Positions 1-7,692 of a DNA stretch of 19,724 nt are shown here, one piece after another; the stretch's first letter is position 1; every line of letters begins with the position of its first letter. A program made the translations under genes and the position numbers. Below the pieces are notes generated by a model. It saw only the letters and a list, made by a program, of their open reading frames with translations. It made no database searches and was not told where the DNA came from. This DNA is from CAYOHP01 sp964403795 [NCBI: uncultured bacterium] (GTDB taxonomy: Bacteria; Muiribacteriota; UBA6191; CAZXTJ01), in assembly GCA_964403795.1 (NCBI GenBank), contig CAYOHP010000078.1, positions 9,709-29,432 of the forward strand. Direction: 5' to 3'.

Positions 1-1
1 G

Positions 2-82
2 GTCCTCGAGCCGCTCATCCCGCCGGTGGGGCGGATCGCCGAGCTCTGGGGCTCGACGCCGGGCGGCGTGCCCGGGGCCTGA
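2..82 (+). CDS. C-terminal fragment of an unknown protein (5' end outside window)
   Basis: Reading from base 2, an open frame runs to a TGA at 80-82 and gives 26 residues ending GSTPGGVPGA. Every codon in this stretch ends in G or C, as in the confident genes of this window, so I read it as the tail of a real gene that begins before the window. There is too little sequence to assign a family. It is followed by a 91-bp gap before the next plus-strand gene, so the two could share a transcript. Confidence 0.55.
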   Translation, partial: VLEPLIPPVGRIAELWGSTPGGVPGA

Positions 83-173
83 TCCGGCCCTGGGGAGACC
101 GAGGTGCGTCCGATGGCGGCGGGGCCGTGCGGCACCCGGGACCCGGGATCGGGCATGATGGAGGCGAACCCCG

Positions 174-674
174 ATGGGACTCTTCGCCGGCTCCTTGATC
201 CTGCTGTCGCTGATGGCCATGCCGGTGGCAGGGTTGTGGGTCGCGGGGAAGATCGCCGACCGCCGGGAGGCCCGACAGAAGCTCCTGGTGGACTCGACGG
301 CCCATCTCAGGCCCCGACGGAGCTGGACCGTGGCCTACGCGACCGAGCCCCACATGGAGAGCGTCTTCAAGGTGTGGAGCTGGGAGGACATCGGGGTGCT
401 CCACCTCTACGAGGACGCGGTGGCCTTCCATGGCGAGACCACCAGCTTCGAGGTCGACCGGGAGTCGGTGGCCAGGATCACGGTCACGACCTACGTCCGT
501 ACCAATCCGCTGGTCCCCTGGCTCCAGATCGAGACCACCGGCGGGGTCCGACACTTCTTCTGCGTCCCCAAGGGCCTCCACGTCTTCGGGATGCGGGAGA
601 GGGCGGAGGAGATCCGCCGGGCCCTCGATGAGTGGTCGCGGGGCTCCTCGGTGAGGCCCGTCCTCATCGAGTGA
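174..674 (+). CDS. Membrane-anchored small protein with a PH-like domain, function unknown
   Basis: This is a 166-residue protein. Residues 1-25 form a hydrophobic segment (LFAGSLILLSLMAMPVAGLW) followed by a basic stretch (KIADRREARQK), the pattern of a single N-terminal membrane anchor with the rest in the cytoplasm. Residues about 60-155 alternate short beta-like strands and end in an amphipathic helix (RERAEEIRRALDEW). That layout resembles bacterial PH-like folds, but this is inference and no catalytic motif is visible. The ATG at 174 is preceded by a GGAGG-like element (about 160-164) at suitable spacing, and third codon positions become strongly G/C from here. It stands alone between the upstream fragment and the HU leader. 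I do not recognise a named family. Confidence 0.75.
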   Translation: MGLFAGSLILLSLMAMPVAGLWVAGKIADRREARQKLLVDSTAHLRPRRSWTVAYATEPHMESVFKVWSWEDIGVLHLYEDAVAFHGETTSFEVDRESVARITVTTYVRTNPLVPWLQIETTGGVRHFFCVPKGLHVFGMRERAEEIRRALDEWSRGSSVRPVLIE

Positions 675-808
675 AGGTCGGCAGCGAGCCGGTCTGGTAG
701 CCCGTTCCTCCGGCCCGACATGGATGCCCGCGGGGACGGGTTCGGCTGGAATCCGCCTCGGGAAAGGGTTTCAGCCCCGGGATTTCTGCGCGAACTTTCA
801 CCGGGGGC

Positions 809-838
809 TTGCAATCCGGTCCTGGACCGGATTACAGA
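809..838 (+). promoter_or_regulatory. Candidate promoter of the HU gene
   Basis: TTGCAA at 809-814 resembles a -35 box and TACAGA at 833-838 resembles a -10 box, with an 18-bp spacer. This is the least GC-rich part of the 278-bp gap between 674 and 953. It would give a leader of roughly 105 nt. The rest of the gap (675-808) shows nothing I can name. The assignment is by eye, and the sigma factor preferences of this organism are unknown. Confidence 0.4.
813..833. promoter_or_regulatory. Perfect 21-bp palindrome, probable operator
   Basis: The arms aatccggtcc (813-822) and ggaccggatt (824-833) are exact reverse complements around a single central T at 823. The palindrome fills the spacer between the candidate -35 and -10 boxes of the HU gene. 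This position is typical of repressor operators and of MerR-type activator sites. It could also fold as a hairpin if transcribed from further upstream. The binding protein is not identifiable here. Confidence 0.6.
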
Positions 839-912
839 TAGTACCGTGCTGAATCTCGGGGCCGGTTGCGGCGAAGATGTGTGGTCTTCGACCCCTCGGC
901 CCGACTCGGAGA

Positions 913-934
913 GTGACGCCCTTCGGGGGGTCAC
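913..934 (+). promoter_or_regulatory. UUCG-capped hairpin in the HU leader
   Basis: GTGAC at 913-917 pairs with GTCAC at 930-934. After a G-G mismatch, CCC (919-921) pairs with GGG (926-928), capped by TTCG at 922-925 closed by C-G, the very stable C(UUCG)G tetraloop. The hairpin ends 3 nt before the Shine-Dalgarno (aaaggaggg, 938-946). It may stabilise the mRNA 5' region or modulate initiation; function is inferred. Confidence 0.5.
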
Positions 935-952
935 GGGAAAGGAGGGTCGGAG

Positions 953-1225
953 TTGAACAAAGCGGATCTCGTCGCGACCATCGCCAAGGAGGTCGGCATC
1001 ACTCACCAGGAGGCGAATGCCGCCCTCGACGCGTTCGTCGGGACCGTGAAGAAGGCTCTGAAGAAGGGTGACCGTGTCTCCCTCGTGGGCTTCGGCTCGT
1101 GGGAAGTGCGCAAGCGCGCTCCCCGCAACGGCGTGAACCCCCAGACCGGCGAGAAGATCAAGATCGCTGCTCGCAAGGTCGTGAAGTTCAACGCTGGCAA
1201 GGAGCTCAAGGACCTGGTCGGCTAA
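953..1225 (+). CDS. hup: HU-family DNA-binding protein
   Basis: The protein has 90 residues, the standard length for HU. It has the N-terminal helical start MNKADLVATIAKEVGI, the dimerisation core and the family signature GFGSWEVRKRAPRNGVNPQTG, which includes the G-F-G-x-(W/F) turn and the proline of the DNA-intercalating beta arm (RNGVNPQTGEKI). It should act as a nucleoid-associated homodimer that bends DNA. The start is TTG at 953, supported by a near-perfect Shine-Dalgarno (aaaggaggg, 938-946) 6 nt upstream; no ATG fits. Codon third positions are less uniformly G/C than in the neighbours, as expected for a highly expressed gene with its own codon preference. It is monocistronic, between a long leader and a terminator. 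A specialised HU paralogue or IHF-like protein cannot be excluded. Confidence 0.96.
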   Translation: MNKADLVATIAKEVGITHQEANAALDAFVGTVKKALKKGDRVSLVGFGSWEVRKRAPRNGVNPQTGEKIKIAARKVVKFNAGKELKDLVG

Positions 1226-1245
1226 AAGCCCGACTCCGAGAGCCT

Positions 1246-1300
1246 CGACGGCCGCTCGCTTCCCCGGGTCCTCCCGGCGGCAGCAGCGGCCGTCGGTTTT
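1246..1300 (+). terminator. Rho-independent terminator of the HU gene
   Basis: CGACGGCCGCT (1246-1256) and AGCGGCCGTCG (1285-1295) are perfect 11-bp inverted repeats, followed by G and TTTT (1297-1300). The 28-nt loop has its own small CCGGG/CCCGG pairing. It begins 20 nt after the HU stop codon and also separates HU from the convergent protease gene. Confidence 0.75.
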
Positions 1301-1342
1301 CCGGCGGGTCGGGGAGGTCTCCGACCCGGGCTGGTCAGGCGC

Positions 1343-2833
1343 CTACCGGGGCAGGAAGATCCAGTAGCCGGCGCGGAACACCCCGAGCTTGGGGCTCTTG
1401 CCGGCCGGTACCTTGGCGATGGCGGCGTGGAAGGCGTCGGGGGTCGAGATGTCGTCGTGTCCGACCGTGGCGATGGCATCCGAGGGACGCAGCCCGAGGT
1501 CATGGGCCGGCGAGCCGGGGCTCACCGCCACCACCACCACCCCCTCGAACCCGGTGGGCAGCTTGAGCTTGGAGCGGTCCTCGTCCCCGACCTCCTTGAG
1601 CACCGCCCCGAAGGCGTCGGCCGCGATCCTGACCTGGTCGGGACCCTCGGGGGACTCCTTCACGGTGGCGGTGACCTCGAGGCTGGCGCCGTCCCGGAAG
1701 AGCGTGAGGCGCACCGCGCCCCCGATGGAGGTCTCGGCGATCGTCTCGAGCAGGTGGGTGGGGTGCCGGACCGGGGCACCGTCGGCGGCCAGGACCACAT
1801 CCCCGACCCGGATGCCGGCCTCGGCCGCCGGCCCACCCTCGCGGACTCCGGAGACCAGCACCGCCCGGGCATGGCCCAGGCCGAGGTCCAGGGCCCGGGA
1901 AGTCGCCAGCGGACTCGGGTCCAGTCCGAGCCACGAGACCCGGACCTTCCCCGTCTCCTCGAGGTCCTTCCCGATCTTGAGTGCAAGGTTGATCGGGATG
2001 GCGAAGCCCAGTCCCTGGCCGGCGGCATTGATGGCGGTGTTGATCCCGATGATCCTCCCTCCGCCATCCAGCTCGATCAAGGGTCCCCCCGAGTTGCCGG
2101 GGTTGATGGCCGCATCGGTCTGGAACAGGTTGTAGTAGGTCCGGTCCTTGCCGACGTGGAGCTCCCGTCCCCGGGCCGAGACGATCCCCAGGGTGACCGA
2201 CCGGTCCAGGGACAGTGGGGATCCGATCGCCATGACCCAGTCCCCGACCCGGGTCCGGCTCGAGTCGCCCAGGGTCGCGACCAGGTCCTCGGCGAGCGGT
2301 GCCTTGAAGAGGGGGTCGTCGATCCGCAGCACCGCCAGGTCGTAGGCGGCCGACTCGCCCACCACCTTGGCCCGGTACTGGAAGCCGTTGTCGAGGACGA
2401 CCTCGAGGTAGCTGGCATTCTCGATCACGTGCTGGTTGGTGAGGATGGTGCCGTCGGCGCGGAGCACGAACCCCGAGCCCTGGCCGGTCTTCTGCAGGGG
2501 CGGTCCGTCGGCGGGGGGCTGGTCGGGCGTGAAGAGGGGACGGGCCGCGGGCCTCTTGGCCTCCTCGTCCTGCTTGAAGGTGGCATTGATGTGGACCACC
2601 GAGCGGCCGGCCCGCTCCGCGACCTCGGTCACCAGTCCCAGATCGAGAGCGGGAGCCGCCTCGGCTCCCGGCCCGGAGTGACCGACCAGCAGGAGGGACA
2701 GGGCAACCGGAGGCAGGATCCGGGAGCGGCAAGGGGCCGCAGCCGACCGCCCCTGGCTCTGCCAGGGGGAGCAGGGAGGCGTAGGCCCCCGCGAGCGAAC
2801 CCCTTGGGGTGAGCTGCAGAGGTAACCGGGCAT
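1343..2833 (-). CDS. Exported HtrA/DegP-type serine protease with two PDZ domains
   Basis: The protein has 496 residues. The N-terminus has a basic segment and a hydrophobic core (ILPPVALSLLLVG, about 39-51) ending in GAEA, a signal peptide, so the enzyme acts outside the cytoplasm in protein quality control. The trypsin-like domain carries the triad: His135 (TILTNQHVIENA), Asp165 (AAYDLAVLRID) and Ser248 (NPGNSGGPL). PDZ1 spans about 296-392 (EGGPAAEAGIRVGDVVLAADG) and PDZ2 about 406-496 (PGSPAHDLGLRPSDAIATVG). The ATG at 2833 is chosen because longer versions lose codon bias; a purine-rich GGAAGGA lies about 10 nt upstream. The stretch before the hydrophobic core is longer than usual (about 38 residues), so a shorter start is possible. 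It is divergent from the large exported protein at 2937 across 103 bp and convergent with HU. Confidence 0.93.
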   Translation of the reverse strand: MPGYLCSSPQGVRSRGPTPPCSPWQSQGRSAAAPCRSRILPPVALSLLLVGHSGPGAEAAPALDLGLVTEVAERAGRSVVHINATFKQDEEAKRPAARPLFTPDQPPADGPPLQKTGQGSGFVLRADGTILTNQHVIENASYLEVVLDNGFQYRAKVVGESAAYDLAVLRIDDPLFKAPLAEDLVATLGDSSRTRVGDWVMAIGSPLSLDRSVTLGIVSARGRELHVGKDRTYYNLFQTDAAINPGNSGGPLIELDGGGRIIGINTAINAAGQGLGFAIPINLALKIGKDLEETGKVRVSWLGLDPSPLATSRALDLGLGHARAVLVSGVREGGPAAEAGIRVGDVVLAADGAPVRHPTHLLETIAETSIGGAVRLTLFRDGASLEVTATVKESPEGPDQVRIAADAFGAVLKEVGDEDRSKLKLPTGFEGVVVVAVSPGSPAHDLGLRPSDAIATVGHDDISTPDAFHAAIAKVPAGKSPKLGVFRAGYWIFLPR

Positions 2834-2910
2834 GGGAGGAGGCGTCCTTCCTGATCTCGAACTCGACCTGGTCAGCGTAGCAGTCGCACCGGAACTTGGC
2901 CCCCGGGGGC

Positions 2911-2928
2911 GACACTCTCTACTGTGTC
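2911..2928. promoter_or_regulatory. Small inverted repeat in the divergent htrA / 1041-aa gene gap
   Basis: GACAC (2911-2915) and GTGTC (2924-2928) are inverted around 8 nt, 8 bp before the ATG of the plus-strand gene, in the only space (2834-2936) that can hold promoters for both divergent genes. I see no convincing -35/-10 pair for either gene. This is a weak candidate for a shared regulatory site. Confidence 0.2.
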
Positions 2929-2936
2929 CCGGCACC

Positions 2937-5900
2937 ATGCTGAGTTTCCCCTCCGATCCCTGCTCCTTCCCCGCCGGCCGCAGCACGAACCGACCGGCAC
3001 GGGATGTTCTCGGGTGCCCATCGGGACGGGCTCTGGGGATCCTGGTGGCGATCTCCCTGGTGATGGTGGCCGATCCGGGCCGGGCAGAATCGCTCGCTCC
3101 CCATCCCGGGACCCCGGCGGCCTTCCATGCGGAGCGACTCGCCGAGGCCCTGGGAGAGGCTCCCGACTGCGAGTCGCCCGACCTGGACTCGATCCTGGGG
3201 GAAGCCGTCGGCGCCATGCATCTCGACGAGATCCCGGCGCGGCTCGATTCCGGCGACCTCCGGACGGTCTCCCGACTCCTGGGAGAGACCCTGTTCGGGG
3301 ACGGCTCCGCCCTGTCGTCCCAGGGTGCCCTGCTCCGGCTGGTGAGACTGCGGGCCGAACCGCGGAACCTGCCCGGGGTGATGGCGCCGGCCGCCTACGG
3401 CGAGTTCCTGGCCCGGGCGCGCCGCGAGTTCGACCAGGCCTGGGCCGGCTCGCTCTCGGGGCGACCCGACAGGGTGAGGACCGCGATCGAACGCTGGTTC
3501 GGCCCGGGTCCCCACCTCGAGGCACCGAGGGACCTCGTCGCCGCCGCCGGTCGCGAACTCGGGTGGCCCGGTCCCTTCCTCGAGGAAGGGCAGGGGAGGC
3601 TGCCCCTGTCGGCGGCGCTCGCCACCCTGGCGAGGCTGACTCCCGATCCCGGCCTCCCGGATCCGGTCCCGCGGGAGGCGGTGGCGGCCGCGGTGGTCCC
3701 CTGCTGGGTGAAGAGGGCCGCCATGGAGCTTCTCTCGGAGCGGTCCCGGCGCCTCCTGGAGACCATCGAGAACCGCCTTGCCAGCCAGCGATTCCGCCTC
3801 CGGGCCCGGATCGTGGGCGCCTCCAGGAGGCCGCGACCGGGGCTCCTGGTGAGCCTTGCCGGAGGGCGCCTGGGAAACGCCACCACCGGGGCGAACGGGG
3901 AGGCCGTCCTGGAGACGGATCTCCTGTCCCTGGGCCGGGTCGCCGGGGAGGAGGACACGGTGGTCCTCCAGATCGTCGAGAATCGCGAGGTGGTGCGCCG
4001 TCGCGAACTGTCGCTGCACCCCTGGCTCGCCGCCTCCGCCGCGACCGGATCCGCGCGGGGCCTCCTCGATCTCGGCGACCAGGTGATGCCACCGGAGAAG
4101 GGTCGGCTGATCGTCAGCCTGCCCGATTGGGACCTTCTCCAGACCGCCCTCGGGGAGGCCCAGGCATCCGAAACGGGATCCGGACCCATGGACTCCGACG
4201 AGGAAGGTACCGACCCGGGCTGGCGGACTCCCGGCCGGCTTCCCGGTCAGCTGCCGGGCCTGGGCCAGGATGACTCGGCAGGGATCCTGCCCGGGGAGGG
4301 TCCGACCCCTCTGCCCGGGGAGGGTTCCGGCGAGGTGGCGCTCCCGACCACCACCCACCCCGTGCCTCCTCCCGGCGAGACCGGCCGGGAGGACCCGCCT
4401 CGTCCACGGAAGCTCCAGGTCGAAGTCCGGGTCGCCGGGCTGCCCGGGAGGATCGCCCTGGACGAGACCGCCCGGACGGTGGTCGAGGGGCTCGATCCGG
4501 GGCTCCACGTCGTCGACCTGCAGATCAAGGACGATCGGGGCTCGCTCGTCGAGCGGGCCTTCCGCCCTGCCAGGGTCGTCCCCGGGGGCGAGACCGAGGT
4601 GCGCCTCTCGGTCCCGACCGGCAAGGCCGGGGAGCAGCCGGTTCCCCGTACCCTGGACGAGGCTCGCACCGCCATGCGACGGCTCGCCGATCGGTTCGTG
4701 GCCGGGGAGCTCTCCCAGTCGGTGTTCCGGGCCGCCATCGGGGAGATCTACCGCAAGGGCCGTTCGCTCACCGGCAACGTCCAGCGGGATCGACGCCATG
4801 CCAGGGATGTGGCCCGGACCATGCGTGAGGTCCTCGACTCGACCGCCGAGGCCCGCCGCAAGCTGGGGATCGAAGCCGGGATCGAAGCCGTGGGAGAGGC
4901 ACTCTCCGATGTCCAGGGGCTGCTCCCGGATCCGCTCCGGGTGGAACGCCCTCGGGACCGCCTGGCCGAGATCCTGGACTCGGGCGAGGCCGCGGCCTTC
5001 GCCCCGCCGGGCCCCGGGGACTACCGCAGCCGCCTGCACCGGTCCGAATCGGTCCGCAGGGCCGAGGCGACGGCCGGAGAACAGACCGGCTTGCTGGAGC
5101 TGATCGGGGGGGTGGTCGCGGATCGTCTGGGCCAGGTGCGGGACCAGCTGGCCGGGCTCCTCGAGCGTTTCGCGGCACGCTACTCCCTGGCCCGAGGCCA
5201 GGAGGGGGACCTCTACGAGGACCGGCTCTTCGCCCTGGTCGAGGAGGAGTTGCGGCCGCTGGAAGCCCTGGTCGCCCTGGCCCAGGAACTCCGGGCCGCC
5301 CGGCGCGGTGAGGACCTCGAGGGTCGGATCGAGTCCATGCGACAGGACGAGGTGGCGCGGCGGGCCGAGCTGCTGGCCCTGGCTGCCCGGATGCAGGCGA
5401 TCCGGACTCGCCTCGATTCCCTGCGGACCCGGGTAGGAGCGGGTCTCGAGGCCGCTGCCCGCGACGAGGCCCGGCTCCGGGTCGTCTCGAGCTGGGTCGA
5501 TGCCGCCGGCGATCCCGAGCGTCGGGAACTCCACTCGCACATGGTCGAGGCCGGGTTGGCGGACCCCGCCTGGCCGGCCGGGCTGGGCCGCCTGGCCCGT
5601 AGCCTGGCGGAGCGGCGCAGCCACGAACGCGATCGGGAACGGCTGCAGCAGCGCACCGCGGTCTTCGACCTGCTGGTGCGCCGCCGCCTGAGGGAACTCT
5701 TCGAACTCTCGGCACCCGAGGACCTGCTCCGCCAGATGATCGAGATGCACCCGGCGGACCGGGAGCAGCGTCTGGAAGTGGAGGTCACCTCGGTCTATCC
5801 GCGCGAGGCCCCCCCGCCGGTTCCCGGACTGCCGCCGACGCCGGATCTCGCCCGCCGCACCCTGGAGATCGCCGGCGGCATCGTCCGACGACACCTGAAG

Positions 5901-6062
5901 GACCTCCTCGCCGGGCCTTCCCCCGGGCTCTCGGCACCGGTGTCCCCGGTACCGACCTCCCCGGGTGCCTCGGAGGCACCTTCCCCGGCCGTGACCGCCC
6001 CCCAGGCGGCGCCTTCGCCCCTGGCCACCGGAGCGGAAACCGCCGGACCCCCGCCGCGTTAG
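2937..6062 (+). CDS. Large exported protein of unknown function with Ig-like and long helical regions
   Basis: The protein has 1041 residues. Residues about 31-50 (RALGILVAISLVMVADPGRA) form a signal peptide ending GRA|ES, so the mature protein is probably periplasmic or secreted. Residues about 288-361 look like an Ig-like or carboxypeptidase-regulatory-like domain (TTGANGEAVLETDL). Residues about 415-490 are a Pro/Gly/acidic linker with LPGEG repeats. Residues about 492-558 form a second beta-rich domain (GLDPGLHVVDLQI). Residues about 570-940 are almost wholly charged helix (Glu/Arg/Ala/Leu), probably coiled coil, and the last 45 residues are Pro/Ser/Ala-rich. The ATG at 2937 has no clear Shine-Dalgarno; the frame opens earlier (2832) but codon bias there is poor. 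It leads the plus-strand run and is divergent from the HtrA protease. A role as envelope scaffold or surface protein is inference; I do not recognise a family. Confidence 0.8.
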   Translation: MLSFPSDPCSFPAGRSTNRPARDVLGCPSGRALGILVAISLVMVADPGRAESLAPHPGTPAAFHAERLAEALGEAPDCESPDLDSILGEAVGAMHLDEIPARLDSGDLRTVSRLLGETLFGDGSALSSQGALLRLVRLRAEPRNLPGVMAPAAYGEFLARARREFDQAWAGSLSGRPDRVRTAIERWFGPGPHLEAPRDLVAAAGRELGWPGPFLEEGQGRLPLSAALATLARLTPDPGLPDPVPREAVAAAVVPCWVKRAAMELLSERSRRLLETIENRLASQRFRLRARIVGASRRPRPGLLVSLAGGRLGNATTGANGEAVLETDLLSLGRVAGEEDTVVLQIVENREVVRRRELSLHPWLAASAATGSARGLLDLGDQVMPPEKGRLIVSLPDWDLLQTALGEAQASETGSGPMDSDEEGTDPGWRTPGRLPGQLPGLGQDDSAGILPGEGPTPLPGEGSGEVALPTTTHPVPPPGETGREDPPRPRKLQVEVRVAGLPGRIALDETARTVVEGLDPGLHVVDLQIKDDRGSLVERAFRPARVVPGGETEVRLSVPTGKAGEQPVPRTLDEARTAMRRLADRFVAGELSQSVFRAAIGEIYRKGRSLTGNVQRDRRHARDVARTMREVLDSTAEARRKLGIEAGIEAVGEALSDVQGLLPDPLRVERPRDRLAEILDSGEAAAFAPPGPGDYRSRLHRSESVRRAEATAGEQTGLLELIGGVVADRLGQVRDQLAGLLERFAARYSLARGQEGDLYEDRLFALVEEELRPLEALVALAQELRAARRGEDLEGRIESMRQDEVARRAELLALAARMQAIRTRLDSLRTRVGAGLEAAARDEARLRVVSSWVDAAGDPERRELHSHMVEAGLADPAWPAGLGRLARSLAERRSHERDRERLQQRTAVFDLLVRRRLRELFELSAPEDLLRQMIEMHPADREQRLEVEVTSVYPREAPPPVPGLPPTPDLARRTLEIAGGIVRRHLKDLLAGPSPGLSAPVSPVPTSPGASEAPSPAVTAPQAAPSPLATGAETAGPPPR

Positions 6063-6087
6063 TATCCCGGACGGAAAGGGGACGACG

Positions 6088-6357
6088 ATGGCGAGCAACG
6101 AGCCGGAGTCCGACGACCGGGAGGAGTTCCCGGTCCTCTACAGCCAGCAGGTGCTCGTGGGGTCGTCGTTCTACGACTTCTCCCTGGTCTTCCTGCAGGA
6201 GTCCTACCGGGGCAGCCGTCCGGTCGCCAATGTCGCCCTGCCTCCGGCTACGGCCAAGCATCTGGTCCAGCTCCTGGCCGATGCGGTCGCCGCCTGGGAG
6301 GAAGCCAACGGTGAGATCGCCCTTCCCCCTGCCGATCCCGTCGAGATGGAGGCCTGA
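6088..6357 (+). CDS. DUF3467-like small protein
   Basis: The protein has 89 residues. The pattern is YSQQVLVGSSFYDFSLVF, then a proline-bearing strand (VANVALPPATAKHLVQLL), then an amphipathic helix ending AWEEANGEI. This matches the DUF3467 family layout (Tyr-Ser start, Asp-Phe strand, P-x-x-A-K helix, final Glu...Gly-x-Ile). The family is small, soluble and of unknown function. The ATG at 6088 follows AAAGGGGA at 6 nt spacing. It lies 25 bp after the large exported protein and only 3 bp before the GTG of the UDP-glucose dehydrogenase, so it is very probably co-transcribed with it. The family assignment is from memory of the pattern, not a search. Confidence 0.75.
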   Translation: MASNEPESDDREEFPVLYSQQVLVGSSFYDFSLVFLQESYRGSRPVANVALPPATAKHLVQLLADAVAAWEEANGEIALPPADPVEMEA

Positions 6358-6360
6358 GCC

Positions 6361-7692
6361 GTGCACGTCGGAGTGGTTGGAACCGGATACGTGGGACTGG
6401 TCACCGGGACCTGCTTTGCGGATCTCGGTCTGAACGTCCTTTGCGTCGACAGCGACGGCGCCAAGGTGGAGGCCCTGAAGCAGGGTTCGATCCCGATCTA
6501 CGAGCCCGGTCTCGAGGAGATGCTCCGCAAGAACATCGGCCACGGACGGCTCTCCTTCACCACCGAGCTCGCCGAGGCGGTGCGCCGCTGCCTGGTCCTG
6601 ATCCTGGCCGTGGGCACCCCCACCGGCGAGGATGGCCACGCCGACCTCTCGGCCATCGAGGCGGTGGCCAAGGCGATCGGCGAGAACCTGAACGGCTACA
6701 AGGTGATCGCGACCAAGAGCACGGTGCCGGCCGGCACCGGGGCCCGGATCCGAGAGCTGGTCCACGAGCGCCGCCCCGCCCGGCACGCCTTCGACGTGGT
6801 CTCCAATCCCGAGTTCCTGAGGGAGGGTTCGGCCCTGGAGGACTTCATGCGACCGGATCGCATCGTGGTCGGGGCCGAGAGTGCCCAGGCCGTGGCGATC
6901 ATGCAGGACCTCTACCGGCCGCTCACGGTACGCGGCACGCCCCTGGTGGTGACCGACGTGGAGACCGCCGAGGTCATCAAGTACGCGTCCAATGCCTTCC
7001 TGGCCACCAAGGTGGCGTTCATCAACGAGGTCGCGGCGTTGTGCGAGTCGGTGGGCGCGGACGTGAAGATGGTCTCCCGGGGAATGGGTCTGGATCGACG
7101 GATCGGGGAGGCCTTCCTCAACCCGGGTCCCGGCTACGGCGGTTCGTGCTTCCCCAAGGACACCGAGGCCTTCGCGGCCCTGGGACGCCGCAACCAGGCG
7201 CCCCTCACCATCGTGCAGGCGGTCATCGGGGCCAATGAGGGACAGCGGGAGCGCTGCCTCGGGAAGATCGTCGAGGCCCTGGACGGCGAGGTCTCCGGCA
7301 AGCGGATCGGGGTCCTGGGACTCTCCTTCAAGCCGGATACCGACGACATGCGGGAAGCCCCGGCGGTGCCGATCCTGACCGAGCTCGTGGCCCGGGGCGC
7401 GGAGGTCAGGGCCTTCGATCCCGAGGCCATGGAGAACGCCCGGCCGCTGCTCCCGGGGACGTCCTTCTGCTCCGACACCGCGGAAGCCGCCGAGGGCGCC
7501 GACGTGCTGGTGATCTTCACCGAGTGGAACCTCTTCCGGGCGCTCGACTGGAGGGGACTCAAGGACCGCATGCGGCGGCCCCGGGTGGTCGACCTCCGCA
7601 ACCTCTACGAACCCCAGGAGATGCAGGAACGCGGCTTCGAGTACGCCTGCATCGGGCGCGGCACCGGGCGGGGCGGGTGCCAGGGGGCGTGA
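6361..7692 (+). CDS. ugd: UDP-glucose 6-dehydrogenase
   Basis: This enzyme oxidises UDP-glucose to UDP-glucuronate with two NAD+, supplying an acidic sugar for polysaccharides. The 443 residues match the usual length. The N-terminal Rossmann motif GTGYVG (7-12) is followed by VDSD (Asp30). Further family marks are GTPTGEDGHADLS, KSTVPAGTG, SNPEFLREGSA, the EVIKYASNAF helix (Lys207, Asn211), and the catalytic loop GYGGSCFPKD (Cys263, Lys266, Asp267). The C-terminal UDP-binding domain has GLSFKPDTDDMREAP. Start is GTG at 6361, with GGAGG in the end of the preceding gene about 8 nt upstream, so translation is probably coupled. Its TGA overlaps the GTG of the next gene by 4 nt. Homologous UDP-ManNAc dehydrogenase or GDP-mannose dehydrogenase are less likely given the motif set. 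Confidence 0.95.
   Translation: MHVGVVGTGYVGLVTGTCFADLGLNVLCVDSDGAKVEALKQGSIPIYEPGLEEMLRKNIGHGRLSFTTELAEAVRRCLVLILAVGTPTGEDGHADLSAIEAVAKAIGENLNGYKVIATKSTVPAGTGARIRELVHERRPARHAFDVVSNPEFLREGSALEDFMRPDRIVVGAESAQAVAIMQDLYRPLTVRGTPLVVTDVETAEVIKYASNAFLATKVAFINEVAALCESVGADVKMVSRGMGLDRRIGEAFLNPGPGYGGSCFPKDTEAFAALGRRNQAPLTIVQAVIGANEGQRERCLGKIVEALDGEVSGKRIGVLGLSFKPDTDDMREAPAVPILTELVARGAEVRAFDPEAMENARPLLPGTSFCSDTAEAAEGADVLVIFTEWNLFRALDWRGLKDRMRRPRVVDLRNLYEPQEMQERGFEYACIGRGTGRGGCQGA

Noticed and set aside
720-956. Plus-strand 78-residue ORF upstream of HU
   Set aside because: Third codon positions are not G/C-biased, it overlaps the palindrome and the HU Shine-Dalgarno, and the product has no recognisable pattern; treated as the HU leader.
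1427-2812. Long plus-strand ORF opposite the HtrA gene
   Set aside because: It is an antisense shadow caused by high GC; the minus-strand frame has the full protease triad and PDZ domains.
4287-4325. Direct repeat ctgcccggggagggt at 24-bp spacing
   Set aside because: It encodes an LPGEG repeat in a low-complexity linker of the large exported protein; not an independent element.
2919-6098. Minus-strand 1059-residue ORF opposite the large exported protein
   Set aside because: Codon bias favours the plus frame, which has a signal peptide and domain-like organisation; the minus product is Gly/Arg/Pro-rich without structure.
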